Made by a program: the position numbers and the translations under genes. A stretch of DNA of 64,000 bases from Actinomycetes bacterium (GTDB lineage: Bacteria > Actinomycetota > Acidimicrobiia > Acidimicrobiales > RAAP-2), in contig JAJYXE010000037.1 in NCBI GenBank assembly GCA_021791145.1, positions 1 to 64,000 on the forward strand, written 5' to 3'. This document shows positions 26,145 to 33,405 of the stretch, one piece after another. Every line of letters begins with the position of its first letter. Position 1 is the first letter of the stretch. A model generated the notes under the pieces. That model saw only the letters and a program-made list of their open reading frames with translations. It was not told the DNA's origin and did no database searches.

Positions 26145-27821
26145 ATGGGTGATCGAATCGTCGGTCTCGACATCGGCACGAGCGCGCTGCGCGCGGTCGA
26201 GGTCGTGGTCGAAGAGGGCCGCCCGCCGGTGCTCGAGGCGTTCGGCCAGGTCGGCTTGCCGCTGGGCATCATCGTCGACGGGGAGATCCGGGACCGCGCA
26301 GAGGTCGTCGCGGCGATCCGGCGCCTGTGGCGCAAGGGGGGGTTCAAGACCAACCGGGTGCGGCTTGGCGTGGCCGGGCTGCGGGCGATCACCCGGGAGA
26401 TCGAGCTGCCGCCGGTCCCCCCCGAGGAGGTCGACGCGGCGGTGAGCCTGCAGGCAGAGGACATCGTCCCGTTCCCGATCGAAGAGGCATCGGTGTCCTC
26501 GGCGGTCATCTCGCGCACCGAGGACGGCGACGGGCTCCCGCTCATCCGGGTCCTGGTGGCGGCGGCGCACCGGGACCTCGTCGACGGCGCGGTCGCGGCG
26601 GTCGAGGAGGCGGGGCTCGAGCCCGAGGCGATCGACTTGGACACCGCGGCGCTCTCGCGGGCGTTCACGCTGCCGGGCAGCGGGAGCGAGCCCGAGGCGG
26701 TGGTGTCGGTCGGCGCCGGGCTCACCATGCTCGTCGTGCACGACGGCGGCACGCTCCAGTTCGTCCGGACCATCGACATCGGCGGCGACACGGTGACCCG
26801 CGCCATCGCGTCGGCGCTCGACCTCCCCCTCGCCGACGCCGAGAACGTGAAGCGGCGCCTCGGCGAGCCGGGACCGCACGACACGACCGCAGCCCACACG
26901 GTCGCGGACGTCGTCCACCAGCTCACCGACGAGGTGCGCGACTCGTTGCGCTTCTACACGACCCTGCCGGGACGCACACGACCGGTCCGCGTGCTCCTCA
27001 CCGGCGGCGCGGCGCGCACGGCCGGTCTGTTGGAGCAGCTCCAAGCCACCATCGACGTGCCGGTCCTCGAGGCCTCACCCCTCTCCTTCGTCGACACGAG
27101 CCGGATCGAGGTCTCCTACGACGAGGCGGAGTCGATCAACCAGACGATCGCGGTGCCCCTCGGGCTGGCGCTCAACGGGCCGACGCGAACCCGCTTCGAG
27201 CTCATGCCCCCAGAGGTCGAGCGGCGACGGGTGGCGCGCCGGCGCAAGCGGCTCTTCACGATCGCCCTGGTCGGGCTCGTGGTCGTGCTGCTCGCCGCGT
27301 CCGCCTGGCGCGTGCTCGCCGTCCGGAGGGCAGAGCACCAGGTCGCGGTGCTCCAGTCGACGATCCACACGATCAACACGGTCGAGATGCCCCGCTACGA
27401 CAAGGCGGTGCAGCTGGGCGACCGGGTCACCGCGCTCGAGCACCAGCTCTCGCCGCTCGTGTCCCACGAGGTCGACTGGCTCGTCGTCTTGAACCAGCTC
27501 GGCCAGTACCTGCCCCCGAGCGCGGTGCTCAACGGGGTGCAGCTCACCGCGAGCTCGCCGACGGGAACCACGAGCGGCGCCCCGGCCACGGGGCGCAGTG
27601 CGACCACCATCGGCACCGGGACCACGACCGTCTACACGCAAACGCTCACAGAGGTGACCCAATTCGGCCTCGAGATGGCGAAGTCGCCGGCCCTTGCGGG
27701 TGTGAACCTGAGTGGCTCGGTCGCTGCCGCCTCGACACAGGTGACCTTCCCGGTCTCCTTCTCCATCACCACCGCGGCGCACAGCCAGCGGGCGCAGCTC
27801 TTCGAGGAGCAGGTCCCATGA
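26145..27821 (+). CDS. pilM: PilM-PilN fusion, type IV pilus alignment complex
   Basis: A 558-residue natural fusion. Residues ~1-335 are the actin-like PilM: phosphate-1 VGLDIGTSALRAVEV, GLRAITREIELPPVP, the VSVGAGLTMLVVHDGG phosphate-2 region and LLTGGAARTAGLLEQLQ. Residues ~350-558 are PilN: a short cytoplasmic piece FELMPPEVERRRVARRRKR, one membrane helix at ~372-391, a coiled coil and an extracytoplasmic fold. In other bacteria PilM and PilN are separate and PilM binds the first residues of PilN; here the contact is made covalent. The start is the ATG at 26145, eight bases after GAGGGGA. The stop overlaps the pilO start (ATGA). Confidence 0.9.
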   Translation: MGDRIVGLDIGTSALRAVEVVVEEGRPPVLEAFGQVGLPLGIIVDGEIRDRAEVVAAIRRLWRKGGFKTNRVRLGVAGLRAITREIELPPVPPEEVDAAVSLQAEDIVPFPIEEASVSSAVISRTEDGDGLPLIRVLVAAAHRDLVDGAVAAVEEAGLEPEAIDLDTAALSRAFTLPGSGSEPEAVVSVGAGLTMLVVHDGGTLQFVRTIDIGGDTVTRAIASALDLPLADAENVKRRLGEPGPHDTTAAHTVADVVHQLTDEVRDSLRFYTTLPGRTRPVRVLLTGGAARTAGLLEQLQATIDVPVLEASPLSFVDTSRIEVSYDEAESINQTIAVPLGLALNGPTRTRFELMPPEVERRRVARRRKRLFTIALVGLVVVLLAASAWRVLAVRRAEHQVAVLQSTIHTINTVEMPRYDKAVQLGDRVTALEHQLSPLVSHEVDWLVVLNQLGQYLPPSAVLNGVQLTASSPTGTTSGAPATGRSATTIGTGTTTVYTQTLTEVTQFGLEMAKSPALAGVNLSGSVAAASTQVTFPVSFSITTAAHSQRAQLFEEQVP

Positions 27822-28414
27822 GCCCAATGAGCCCCAAGCCCACCCGCATCACGATCACCCGCCGGTCGGTGCTCGTCACCCTCGGCACGCTCGCAGTCCT
27901 CGTCGCGTGGGTCCTCGCGTTGTACCTGCCGCAGACCCACAAGCTGGCCGCGCTCGACTCCCAGCAGTCCTCGCTCCGCTCGACGCTCGCCGCCGACCAG
28001 GCACGCCTCCAGCAGCTGCAGAAGGAGGCGCACCACGTCACCGAGATCCGGGCGATGTACGACCGCCTCAACGGCTACGTCCCGGCGACAGAGAAGCTCT
28101 ACACATACGTCCAGACGATCTCGCACAGCGCCAAGGCAGCGGGCGTCACGATCACATCGCTCGCTCCGAGCACCCTCGTCGCGATCACCGGCACGCCGTA
28201 CTCCGCGATCCCGGTCACCGCCTCGGTGAAGGGCACCTACGACCAGCTGCTCGCCTTCATCAAGAGCCTCTACGACCTGCCCCGCCTCACCGACGTGAAC
28301 GCGCTCAGCGTCTCCGGCGGGGGCCCGGGCACCAACCGCGCCACGGTCCTCTCGGCCTCCTTCCAGCTCGCCATCTTCACCTCGCAGAAGCCATCGTCGG
28401 GAGGCGCGTCATGA
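27818..28414 (+). CDS. pilO: Type IV pilus alignment protein PilO
   Basis: 198 residues: a short basic cytoplasmic tail, one membrane helix at ~17-38 (VLVTLGTLAVLVAWVLALYL), a coiled coil (LDSQQSSLRSTLAADQARLQQLQKEAHHV) and a ferredoxin-like extracytoplasmic domain (TYDQLLAFIKSLYDLPRLTDVNALSVSG). This is the PilO fold, which dimerises with PilN to couple the platform to the pilus. Both ends use four-base ATGA overlaps with its neighbours. Confidence 0.88.
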   Translation: MSPMSPKPTRITITRRSVLVTLGTLAVLVAWVLALYLPQTHKLAALDSQQSSLRSTLAADQARLQQLQKEAHHVTEIRAMYDRLNGYVPATEKLYTYVQTISHSAKAAGVTITSLAPSTLVAITGTPYSAIPVTASVKGTYDQLLAFIKSLYDLPRLTDVNALSVSGGGPGTNRATVLSASFQLAIFTSQKPSSGGAS

Positions 28415-28695
28415 GACAGCGTCACCGCAAGGCACTCGCAGCCGCCGCGCTGATCGCTGCGGCTGCGACCCTGGCAGGTTGCCACGGCGCGGCAGCCCGC
28501 GCGACGACCCCGTCGCCGGCCGCGCACACGCTGTCGACAGTCTCTCCGAGGACCCCGAGCTCGCCGAACGCTCCGACGAAGGCTGCGAGCACGAAGACGC
28601 AGGCGACGCGCACACTGCCGGGCTGCGGGGCAGCTCGTGATCCGTTCGACCCGAGCGCGACGCCCCCGCCGGCCGGCTCCGCCGCCCGCTGCTGA
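28411..28695 (+). CDS. Small lipoprotein at the PilP position
   Basis: A 94-residue protein with a signal peptide (MRQRHRKALAAAALIAAAATLAGC) and a lipobox LAGC, so it is predicted to be lipid-anchored on the outer face of the membrane. The rest is Ser/Thr/Pro-rich, ending DPFDPSATPPPAGSAARC with three further cysteines. It overlaps pilO by ATGA. In Gram-negative bacteria this slot is the lipoprotein PilP, which reaches up to the PilQ secretin. This protein is shorter and has no sequence likeness to PilP that I can see; a role as monoderm replacement is an inference. Confidence 0.72.
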   Translation: MRQRHRKALAAAALIAAAATLAGCHGAAARATTPSPAAHTLSTVSPRTPSSPNAPTKAASTKTQATRTLPGCGAARDPFDPSATPPPAGSAARC

Positions 28696-28699
28696 GCGC

Positions 28700-30088
28700 T
28701 CAGACGGAGGGCTCTGCGAGAAGGTCCTTCGCCTGCGCGCAGCCGGTGGCGCCGGTCGTGCCTTCCTCGAGGACGCGGGTGCGCCCCTCCGGTGCTCCCT
28801 TCCTTCCCGGCGCACCAAGCGCAGCTGCACCGAGCAGAAGAGCGGTGACGGCGAGGTAGTAGGTCCACGGACCCGCGTGGAGGTACGCCACACTCGCGCA
28901 TGCACCCGCCGCGACCGTTGACGACACGAGGCGTCGCCGGCTCACGCCAGCCGCCGCGACCACGCCGACGAGCAGGGCCGGCACCACGTAGTAGGGAAAC
29001 ATCACCGACTCGAAGACGCAGCGCAGGGCAAGGCACAGCGCGGCGAGCGCCACCAGGGTCTTGTCGGAGGTCCCTCGGAGGGCCACGACGAGCCCGATCG
29101 CCAGGGCGATCCCGATCGCGATGAGCCGTCCGGGGCCTCCCGCGGTCACCTCGGTCGTGGCGCCCAAGAGCCGCCCTGCCGCCGCAGTGCGCGCGGCGGC
29201 GTGGGTATCGAGCGCGTGGGCGCGCTGGATGATCGGCGCCAGCGCGACCCACGGAGTCGCACGTCCGATCCTCGGGTACGTCGGCTGATCGACGATCGCG
29301 TGGAGCGTTGTGCGCCATGCGTGGAGGAGCGGCGCGATCAGGAGCAGCGCGCTCGGCAGGACGGCGATCCCCGCTGCCCTGGCCCACGTCCTCCAGGGCA
29401 TTCGCGCGATCAGGAGCGGAGCGCAGAGCACGACGAGCGGCTGGAACGCCAGGCCCACGCCGAGCAGCGCTGCGCTCCTTGTCCAACGCGCGTCAAAGGC
29501 GGCCAAGAGCGCGTAGAGGGTGCAGCCGAGGGCGAGGAGGTCTTCGGGATGCCCCCAGATCACGAGCAGCGGCACCGCGAGCACCGCGCTCGCCCACATC
29601 GCTCCGAGCCGCCGGCCCCGCGGGACGCCGAGCCGGCGGGCAAGCGCGTCGATGGGGAACAGGACCCATGCGCCGCAGGCGAGCTCCACCGGTCCGAGGA
29701 GCAGCCATGCGGTCGGATGGTGCAGGTAGAACGGGAACGACTCGCTGAGATGGAGCGCGCCCGACAGCATCGCGACCGGTGCGAGGAGCACCGGGAAGGC
29801 CGGCGGGCTGAGGTAGCCGGTTCGCGCTTGGTAGATGTCGGCCTCTCCTCCCCAGCCGACGAGGTGGGCGTCGCGAAAGGTCCCCCACAGGTCCGCAGGG
29901 GTCAGCCACCCGCCCCCATGTCCCACGATCGGCCAGAGCAGCGACACCGCCATACCCGAGATCACAATGAACAGCGCGCCCCACAGCGGTGCCGCGTGCT
30001 GCCGGGACCACGAGACGACTGATGATCTGAGTGGATCGACGGTCTCGGTCCTGGCGCATGCGACGCGAACCTGCAAGTTGAGTGCCAC
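28700..30088 (-). CDS. Polytopic membrane glycosyltransferase-like protein (GT-C/GT87 type)
   Basis: A 462-residue protein with ~10-12 membrane helices. The first outside loop carries the Asp/Glu-bearing sequence TFRDAHLVGWGGEADIYQARTGYLSPPAFPVLLAP, the position of the catalytic acid in GT-C mannosyltransferases using polyprenyl-phosphate sugars. Other pieces (FESVMFPYYVVPALLVGVV) fit the DUF2029/GT87 family. It may decorate a surface polymer or pilin; the neighbouring pilA makes the latter tempting but unproved. The GTG at 30088 has GGGAGAG five bases upstream. The C-terminal ~45 residues are charged and cytoplasmic. Confidence 0.65.
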   Translation of the reverse strand: MALNLQVRVACARTETVDPLRSSVVSWSRQHAAPLWGALFIVISGMAVSLLWPIVGHGGGWLTPADLWGTFRDAHLVGWGGEADIYQARTGYLSPPAFPVLLAPVAMLSGALHLSESFPFYLHHPTAWLLLGPVELACGAWVLFPIDALARRLGVPRGRRLGAMWASAVLAVPLLVIWGHPEDLLALGCTLYALLAAFDARWTRSAALLGVGLAFQPLVVLCAPLLIARMPWRTWARAAGIAVLPSALLLIAPLLHAWRTTLHAIVDQPTYPRIGRATPWVALAPIIQRAHALDTHAAARTAAAGRLLGATTEVTAGGPGRLIAIGIALAIGLVVALRGTSDKTLVALAALCLALRCVFESVMFPYYVVPALLVGVVAAAGVSRRRLVSSTVAAGACASVAYLHAGPWTYYLAVTALLLGAAALGAPGRKGAPEGRTRVLEEGTTGATGCAQAKDLLAEPSV

Positions 30089-30143
30089 GTTTCTCTCCCA
30101 ATCAGGGGCGGTTTGGTCGGCGCGCCAGCTCGCGGTGGAAACG

Positions 30144-30176
30144 GCAGCGGGGCCCCGCTGATCGGGGCCCCGCTGC
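30144..30176 (-). terminator. Strong hairpin terminator after pilA
   Basis: A perfect 14-bp stem: GCAGCGGGGCCCCG (30144-30157) and CGGGGCCCCGCTGC (30163-30176) with a 5-base loop. It lies 57 bp past the pilA stop and before the glycosyltransferase start. On the minus strand it is followed by CGTTTCC, only a weak T-run. Such a hairpin after a highly expressed pilin gene would stop read-through and protect the mRNA 3' end. Confidence 0.75.
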
Positions 30177-30232
30177 GTTGGAACATCCGGCGCCCGCTCC
30201 CACGAGCGCGACGCCTTTACCTCAAGCTGCGA

Positions 30233-30841
30233 TCAGTGGCCTGTCGGAGCCAACGGCCACGCGTTGCCCTTGCCCCACGTGACGGTCGTCGCTGTGTACG
30301 TGATTGTTGCCGCCGAGCACGTTGTCGACTTCGTTCCGGCGCCAGACGTGACGTAGCCGTACTTGATGCCCTTCTGGGCTGTGTCCACCGCCACCCAGCA
30401 GACGAAGGTCTTTGTCATGTAGTCGGCTGCGGCGAAGAATGTTCCGCCTGTCGCCGACGTGGTGGTGAGGATCGACAGTGTGTGCTGCGCCTTGGTCGCA
30501 CCTGCCGTGAAGCCGAACTCAGGCTCGTCCTTGCCCAACGCGGTCACCATCTTCGTCGTTGTCAGGTAGGACCCGGTCTTCGCGTAGATCGCCTTCGCCG
30601 CGGTGACCACGTTGGCCAGGTTGGACTGCGTCGACGTGTCGTTGGCCGTAGACGTCACCCCGAGGAAGGTCGGGATGGCGATCGCCATCAGGATGCCCAT
30701 GATCACCAGCACGACCATGAGCTCGATGAGCGTGAAGCCCGACTCGTCGGTCAGCTCCGCTTCCTCGCCTTCGGCGAGACGGCGCCGACGTCCGAGGGCT
30801 GTGGCCGCGCGCCGAAGCGCGCCGCTCCAGGATGTACTCAT
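30233..30841 (-). CDS. pilA: Type IV major pilin PilA
   Basis: A 202-residue prepilin. After an unusually long 35-residue leader (MSTSWSGALRRAATALGRRRR...LTDESG) comes the cleavage site G|FTLIELMVVLVIMGILMAIAIP, with the conserved Glu at +5. The C-terminal domain is Thr/Ala/Gly-rich, with two cysteines (TFVCWVAV, STTCSAAT) likely forming the D-loop disulfide. It is processed by PilD, polymerised by PilB and retracted by PilT. The ATG at 30841 has AAGGGG seven bases before. It has its own promoter (30911-30950) and terminator and so is monocistronic. No minor pilins are in the window. Confidence 0.93.
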   Translation of the reverse strand: MSTSWSGALRRAATALGRRRRLAEGEEAELTDESGFTLIELMVVLVIMGILMAIAIPTFLGVTSTANDTSTQSNLANVVTAAKAIYAKTGSYLTTTKMVTALGKDEPEFGFTAGATKAQHTLSILTTTSATGGTFFAAADYMTKTFVCWVAVDTAQKGIKYGYVTSGAGTKSTTCSAATITYTATTVTWGKGNAWPLAPTGH

Positions 30842-30862
30842 GTGGTTTCCCCTTCTCGTTCG

Positions 30863-30878
30863 CACGTCCTAGGACGTG
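30863..30878. promoter_or_regulatory. 16-bp perfect palindrome in the pilA leader
   Basis: CACGTCCTAGGACGTG lies in the 5' untranslated region of pilA, between the predicted transcript start (~30904) and the Shine-Dalgarno. It is either a protein operator downstream of the promoter or an RNA hairpin near the ribosome site. Confidence 0.65.
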
Positions 30879-30910
30879 TCGCTCACGAGTCCCCATCGAC
30901 CCGTGCCGAC

Positions 30911-30950
30911 ATCATAGCGCAAGATCCGCGTTGCGCAAGTGGAGTTTTCC
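30911..30950 (-). promoter_or_regulatory. Predicted pilA promoter with shared upstream block
   Basis: Minus strand: -35 TTGCGC (30933-30938), 16-base spacer, -10 TATGAT (30911-30916). The 18 bases GGAAAACTCCACTTGCGC (30950 down to 30933) match the c-di-GMP riboswitch promoter (55103-55120) at 17 of 18 positions. Confidence 0.75.
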
Positions 30951-31135
30951 TCGAGAGCGCAAACGACGCGCCTCGTCACCGGCGGGGCTGTGCACGAAGA
31001 AGCTCGATTTCCTCCCCGGCGCGAGCTACGCTGGCGCGCGGGAGCGCATCGAGGCGACGGCGAGCACGTGAGGAAAGGCTGCGTCGTGCGTCGAGCGCAG
31101 AGAGATGGGGAAGCGGTGAGCGGCAGGGGGATGCC

Positions 31136-32254
31136 ATGACCATGCACGGTCCGTACGGCGACGACTACGGGCAGGACGACACGACGGACCTGTTCCGCTC
31201 GCTCGCCCTCGCGTCGGCGAGGCTCTGGGAGGAGCTCTTTCAACGACTGGGCCGGATCGAGCGCGCGCAGTCCGAGCTGCACGAGCTCGTCGCCAGGATC
31301 CAAGGAGCGCTGCCGGCCGCAATCGGGAGCGACGCTCTCGGGAGCAACGCGCTGGGGAGCGGGGCGCTCGGGAGCGGGGCGAACGACGTCGCCGGTGCCG
31401 CGCTCCCCCCGGCGACGTCGGCGCCGTACGAGGGCGCGTCGCTCGAGGGCGCGTCGCTCGAGCCTCCCGCGCTCTCGTGGCTCACGAACCCCGCGGCTGC
31501 GTCGGCGCCGCTCCTCGGAACGACAGGGGTCGGCGAGGGCGCAGACGAGCTCTCCTTCACCTGGCACGTGCCCGAGGCCGAGCCCGACGGCGCGGACAAC
31601 CCGCGGGCCGCCTTACCGCAGATCTTGAACGGGGTGGACGCCGGACCCGCGTCCGAGCCACCCCCGCCCCCGCCGCCTCCGGGCTTCCATGCGGACACGT
31701 CGTCGTCGACCGACTTCCAGCTCGGGCGACAAGGGGGACAAGGGGAACAAGGGGCGTGGTTCGAAGAGCCGCCGCCGGCCGGCTTCCAGGTTGACGGCCC
31801 CCTCGGCGCATCCGCGCCGCCTCCGCCCCCCCCGCCACCTCCGCCCGTGGCCCCTTTGGGGTTCCACGTCGAGGACCCGTTCGGCGGATCGGTGCCCCCG
31901 CCCCCGCCGGCGGGCTTCACTGCCGTGGGGGCGCCGACCGACCCGGCCCCGAGCGCGGGCCTGTCCCCGTTCGGCAGCGGCCTCGACGCAGCGCCACCGC
32001 CCCCGCCGCTCGGCTACACGATCGTCCGCCCTGTCGACGCGCAGCAGGCCACGGTCCAACCCCCGGACGCAGGCGCCAGTGCCTTCGACGCCGCGCGTGC
32101 GTTCGAGAGCCTTCGCCAGGACCACGCCTCGGCGAGCGTCCCGGGCGCCGGGCTGGCGATCGACCAACAGCCTGGCGGGGTCACAGAGGAGGAGCCGCCG
32201 CCGCCGGCGATCACGCCGGACTTCTTCGCCCGGGCGGGCTGGCGCCGGCGCTGA
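31136..32254 (+). CDS. Proline-rich repeat protein of unknown function, divergent from pilA
   Basis: 372 residues; no known family. The N-terminal ~55 residues form a helical, possibly coiled segment (LFRSLALASARLWEELFQRLGRIERAQSELHELVARIQGAL). Then come GSxALGSGALGSG repeats and five spaced units of the form poly-Pro-x-GF-x-V/A-(D/E): PPPGFHAD, PPPAGFQVDGP, APLGFHVEDP, PPPAGFTAVG, PPPLGYTIV. It ends ITPDFFARAGWRRR. There is no signal peptide or membrane helix, so it is cytoplasmic. The repeats look like docking sites for a proline-binding partner. The ATG at 31136 has AGGGGG before it. The nearest gene is pilA, sharing a 294-bp divergent region. Confidence 0.65.
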   Translation: MTMHGPYGDDYGQDDTTDLFRSLALASARLWEELFQRLGRIERAQSELHELVARIQGALPAAIGSDALGSNALGSGALGSGANDVAGAALPPATSAPYEGASLEGASLEPPALSWLTNPAAASAPLLGTTGVGEGADELSFTWHVPEAEPDGADNPRAALPQILNGVDAGPASEPPPPPPPPGFHADTSSSTDFQLGRQGGQGEQGAWFEEPPPAGFQVDGPLGASAPPPPPPPPPPVAPLGFHVEDPFGGSVPPPPPAGFTAVGAPTDPAPSAGLSPFGSGLDAAPPPPPLGYTIVRPVDAQQATVQPPDAGASAFDAARAFESLRQDHASASVPGAGLAIDQQPGGVTEEEPPPPAITPDFFARAGWRRR

Positions 32255-32269
32255 TCGATCCCGCGCCGG

Positions 32270-32773
32270 TCAGCGGGCGTGGGCGTCGCCGGAGAGGTCG
32301 CTGCGCCGCCACGGTCCGGAGCGCCCACCCGACTTCTCCCACAACGCGACGTCGGCGATCGTCATCGACCGGTCCGCCGACTTGCACATGTCGTAGACGG
32401 TGAGCGCTGCCACGGTGCACGCCGTCAGCGCCTCCATCTCGACCCCGGTCCGGTCGACGGTCTCCACCTGGGCCTCCACCTCCACGTAGTCGTCGCCGAT
32501 CGAGAAGTTGACCGCGACCGAGCCCACGAGGACCGGGTGGCACATCGGGATCATGTCGGCGGTCCGCTTCGCTGCCTGGATCCCGGCGATGCGGGCGGCC
32601 GCCAGCACGTCCCCCTTGGTGATCGCGTTGTTCGCCACCTGGGTCGTCGTCTCCGGGAGCATCCACACGCGGCAGCGGGCGAGCGCGCGGCGATGGGTCG
32701 GCTCCCTCGGGCTGACGTCGACCATGCGGGCGCCGCCGAGGGGGTCCAGATGGGTCAGGCTGCGTTCGGCCAC
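32270..32773 (-). CDS. moaC: Cyclic pyranopterin monophosphate synthase MoaC
   Basis: A 167-residue enzyme in molybdenum cofactor synthesis that converts the MoaA product to cyclic pyranopterin monophosphate. MVDVS at residues ~17-21, GDVLAAARIAGIQAAKRTADMIPMCHP, the catalytic-region TGVEMEALTACTVAALTVYDMCKSADR and the final ALWEKSGGRSG are all family-standard. The GTG at 32773 starts the protein. It is convergent with the proline-rich gene (15 bp between stops). No other moa genes are close by. Confidence 0.95.
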   Translation of the reverse strand: MAERSLTHLDPLGGARMVDVSPREPTHRRALARCRVWMLPETTTQVANNAITKGDVLAAARIAGIQAAKRTADMIPMCHPVLVGSVAVNFSIGDDYVEVEAQVETVDRTGVEMEALTACTVAALTVYDMCKSADRSMTIADVALWEKSGGRSGPWRRSDLSGDAHAR

Positions 32774-32899
32774 AGGCGAAGTCTAGGACGAGGGCGGAGG
32801 CACCTCGCAGCCGCAGTGCCGCGTGGCACCTCGAGTGGGGTTGGCGGCGCCCTCTTCGCACGCCGGATGCGACCGGAGACGACGCACCAGCCGCTAGGA

Positions 32900-32926
32900 T
32901 TGGCACTCGAAGGCAGAGAGTGCCAA
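32900..32926. promoter_or_regulatory. CIRCE operator (HrcA site) upstream of the FmdB-family gene
   Basis: TTGGCACTC-N9-GAGTGCCAA: a perfect 9-base inverted repeat with the exact 9-base spacing of CIRCE (consensus TTAGCACTC-N9-GAGTGCTAA). A TAGGAT hexamer (32895-32900) just before it could be the -10. A sister site precedes hrcA at 50639-50665. Confidence 0.88.
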
Positions 32927-32976
32927 CATGGTCGATGCCGGCGGCGCCGGCGGAGTGGACGGCGAGGGAGAGGTCC

Positions 32977-33351
32977 ATGCCAACGTACGAGTACGCGTGC
33001 ACGAGCTGCGGGCACCATGTCGAGATCTTCCAGTCGTTCTCCGACGAGCCGCTCTCCACGTGCCCGAGCTGCGGCGGCAGCCTCCGCAAGGTGTTCGGCT
33101 CCATCGGCATCGTCTTGAAGGGCAGCGGCTTCTACCGCACCGACAACCGGAACGGCTCCAGCGCCAAGAGCACGTCGGGCGAGAAGGCCGCCGGGGAGAA
33201 CGGCAAGGACAAGGCAGACGCGCCCAAGAAGGACGCAGCCTCGTCGTCCTCTGGGGGCGACTCCGCCGCAGCAGGGTCGAGCACCCCCACCTCGGCCCCC
33301 ATCTCCTCGGGCGCCTCGGGCGCCTCGAGCGCGGCGGCAGCCGCGGGCTGA
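32977..33351 (+). CDS. FmdB-family zinc-ribbon protein under CIRCE control
   Basis: 124 residues: zinc ribbon MPTYEYACTSCGHHVEIFQSFSDEPLSTCPSCGGSLRKVF (two CxxC pairs), then KGSGFYRTDNR as in the FmdB regulatory family. A ~75-residue disordered Lys/Ser/Ala/Gly tail follows. The molecular role of the family is unknown; some sit near formamidase or ribosome genes. The ATG at 32977 has GGGAGAGG before it. The CIRCE element 50 bp upstream predicts HrcA repression and heat induction. Confidence 0.85.
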   Translation: MPTYEYACTSCGHHVEIFQSFSDEPLSTCPSCGGSLRKVFGSIGIVLKGSGFYRTDNRNGSSAKSTSGEKAAGENGKDKADAPKKDAASSSSGGDSAAAGSSTPTSAPISSGASGASSAAAAAG

Positions 33352-33405
33352 GCGGCGCGACCTCCCCGACCGCCTGCGCCGGCGGGTGAGGGTCGTGGGC
33401 TCGGG

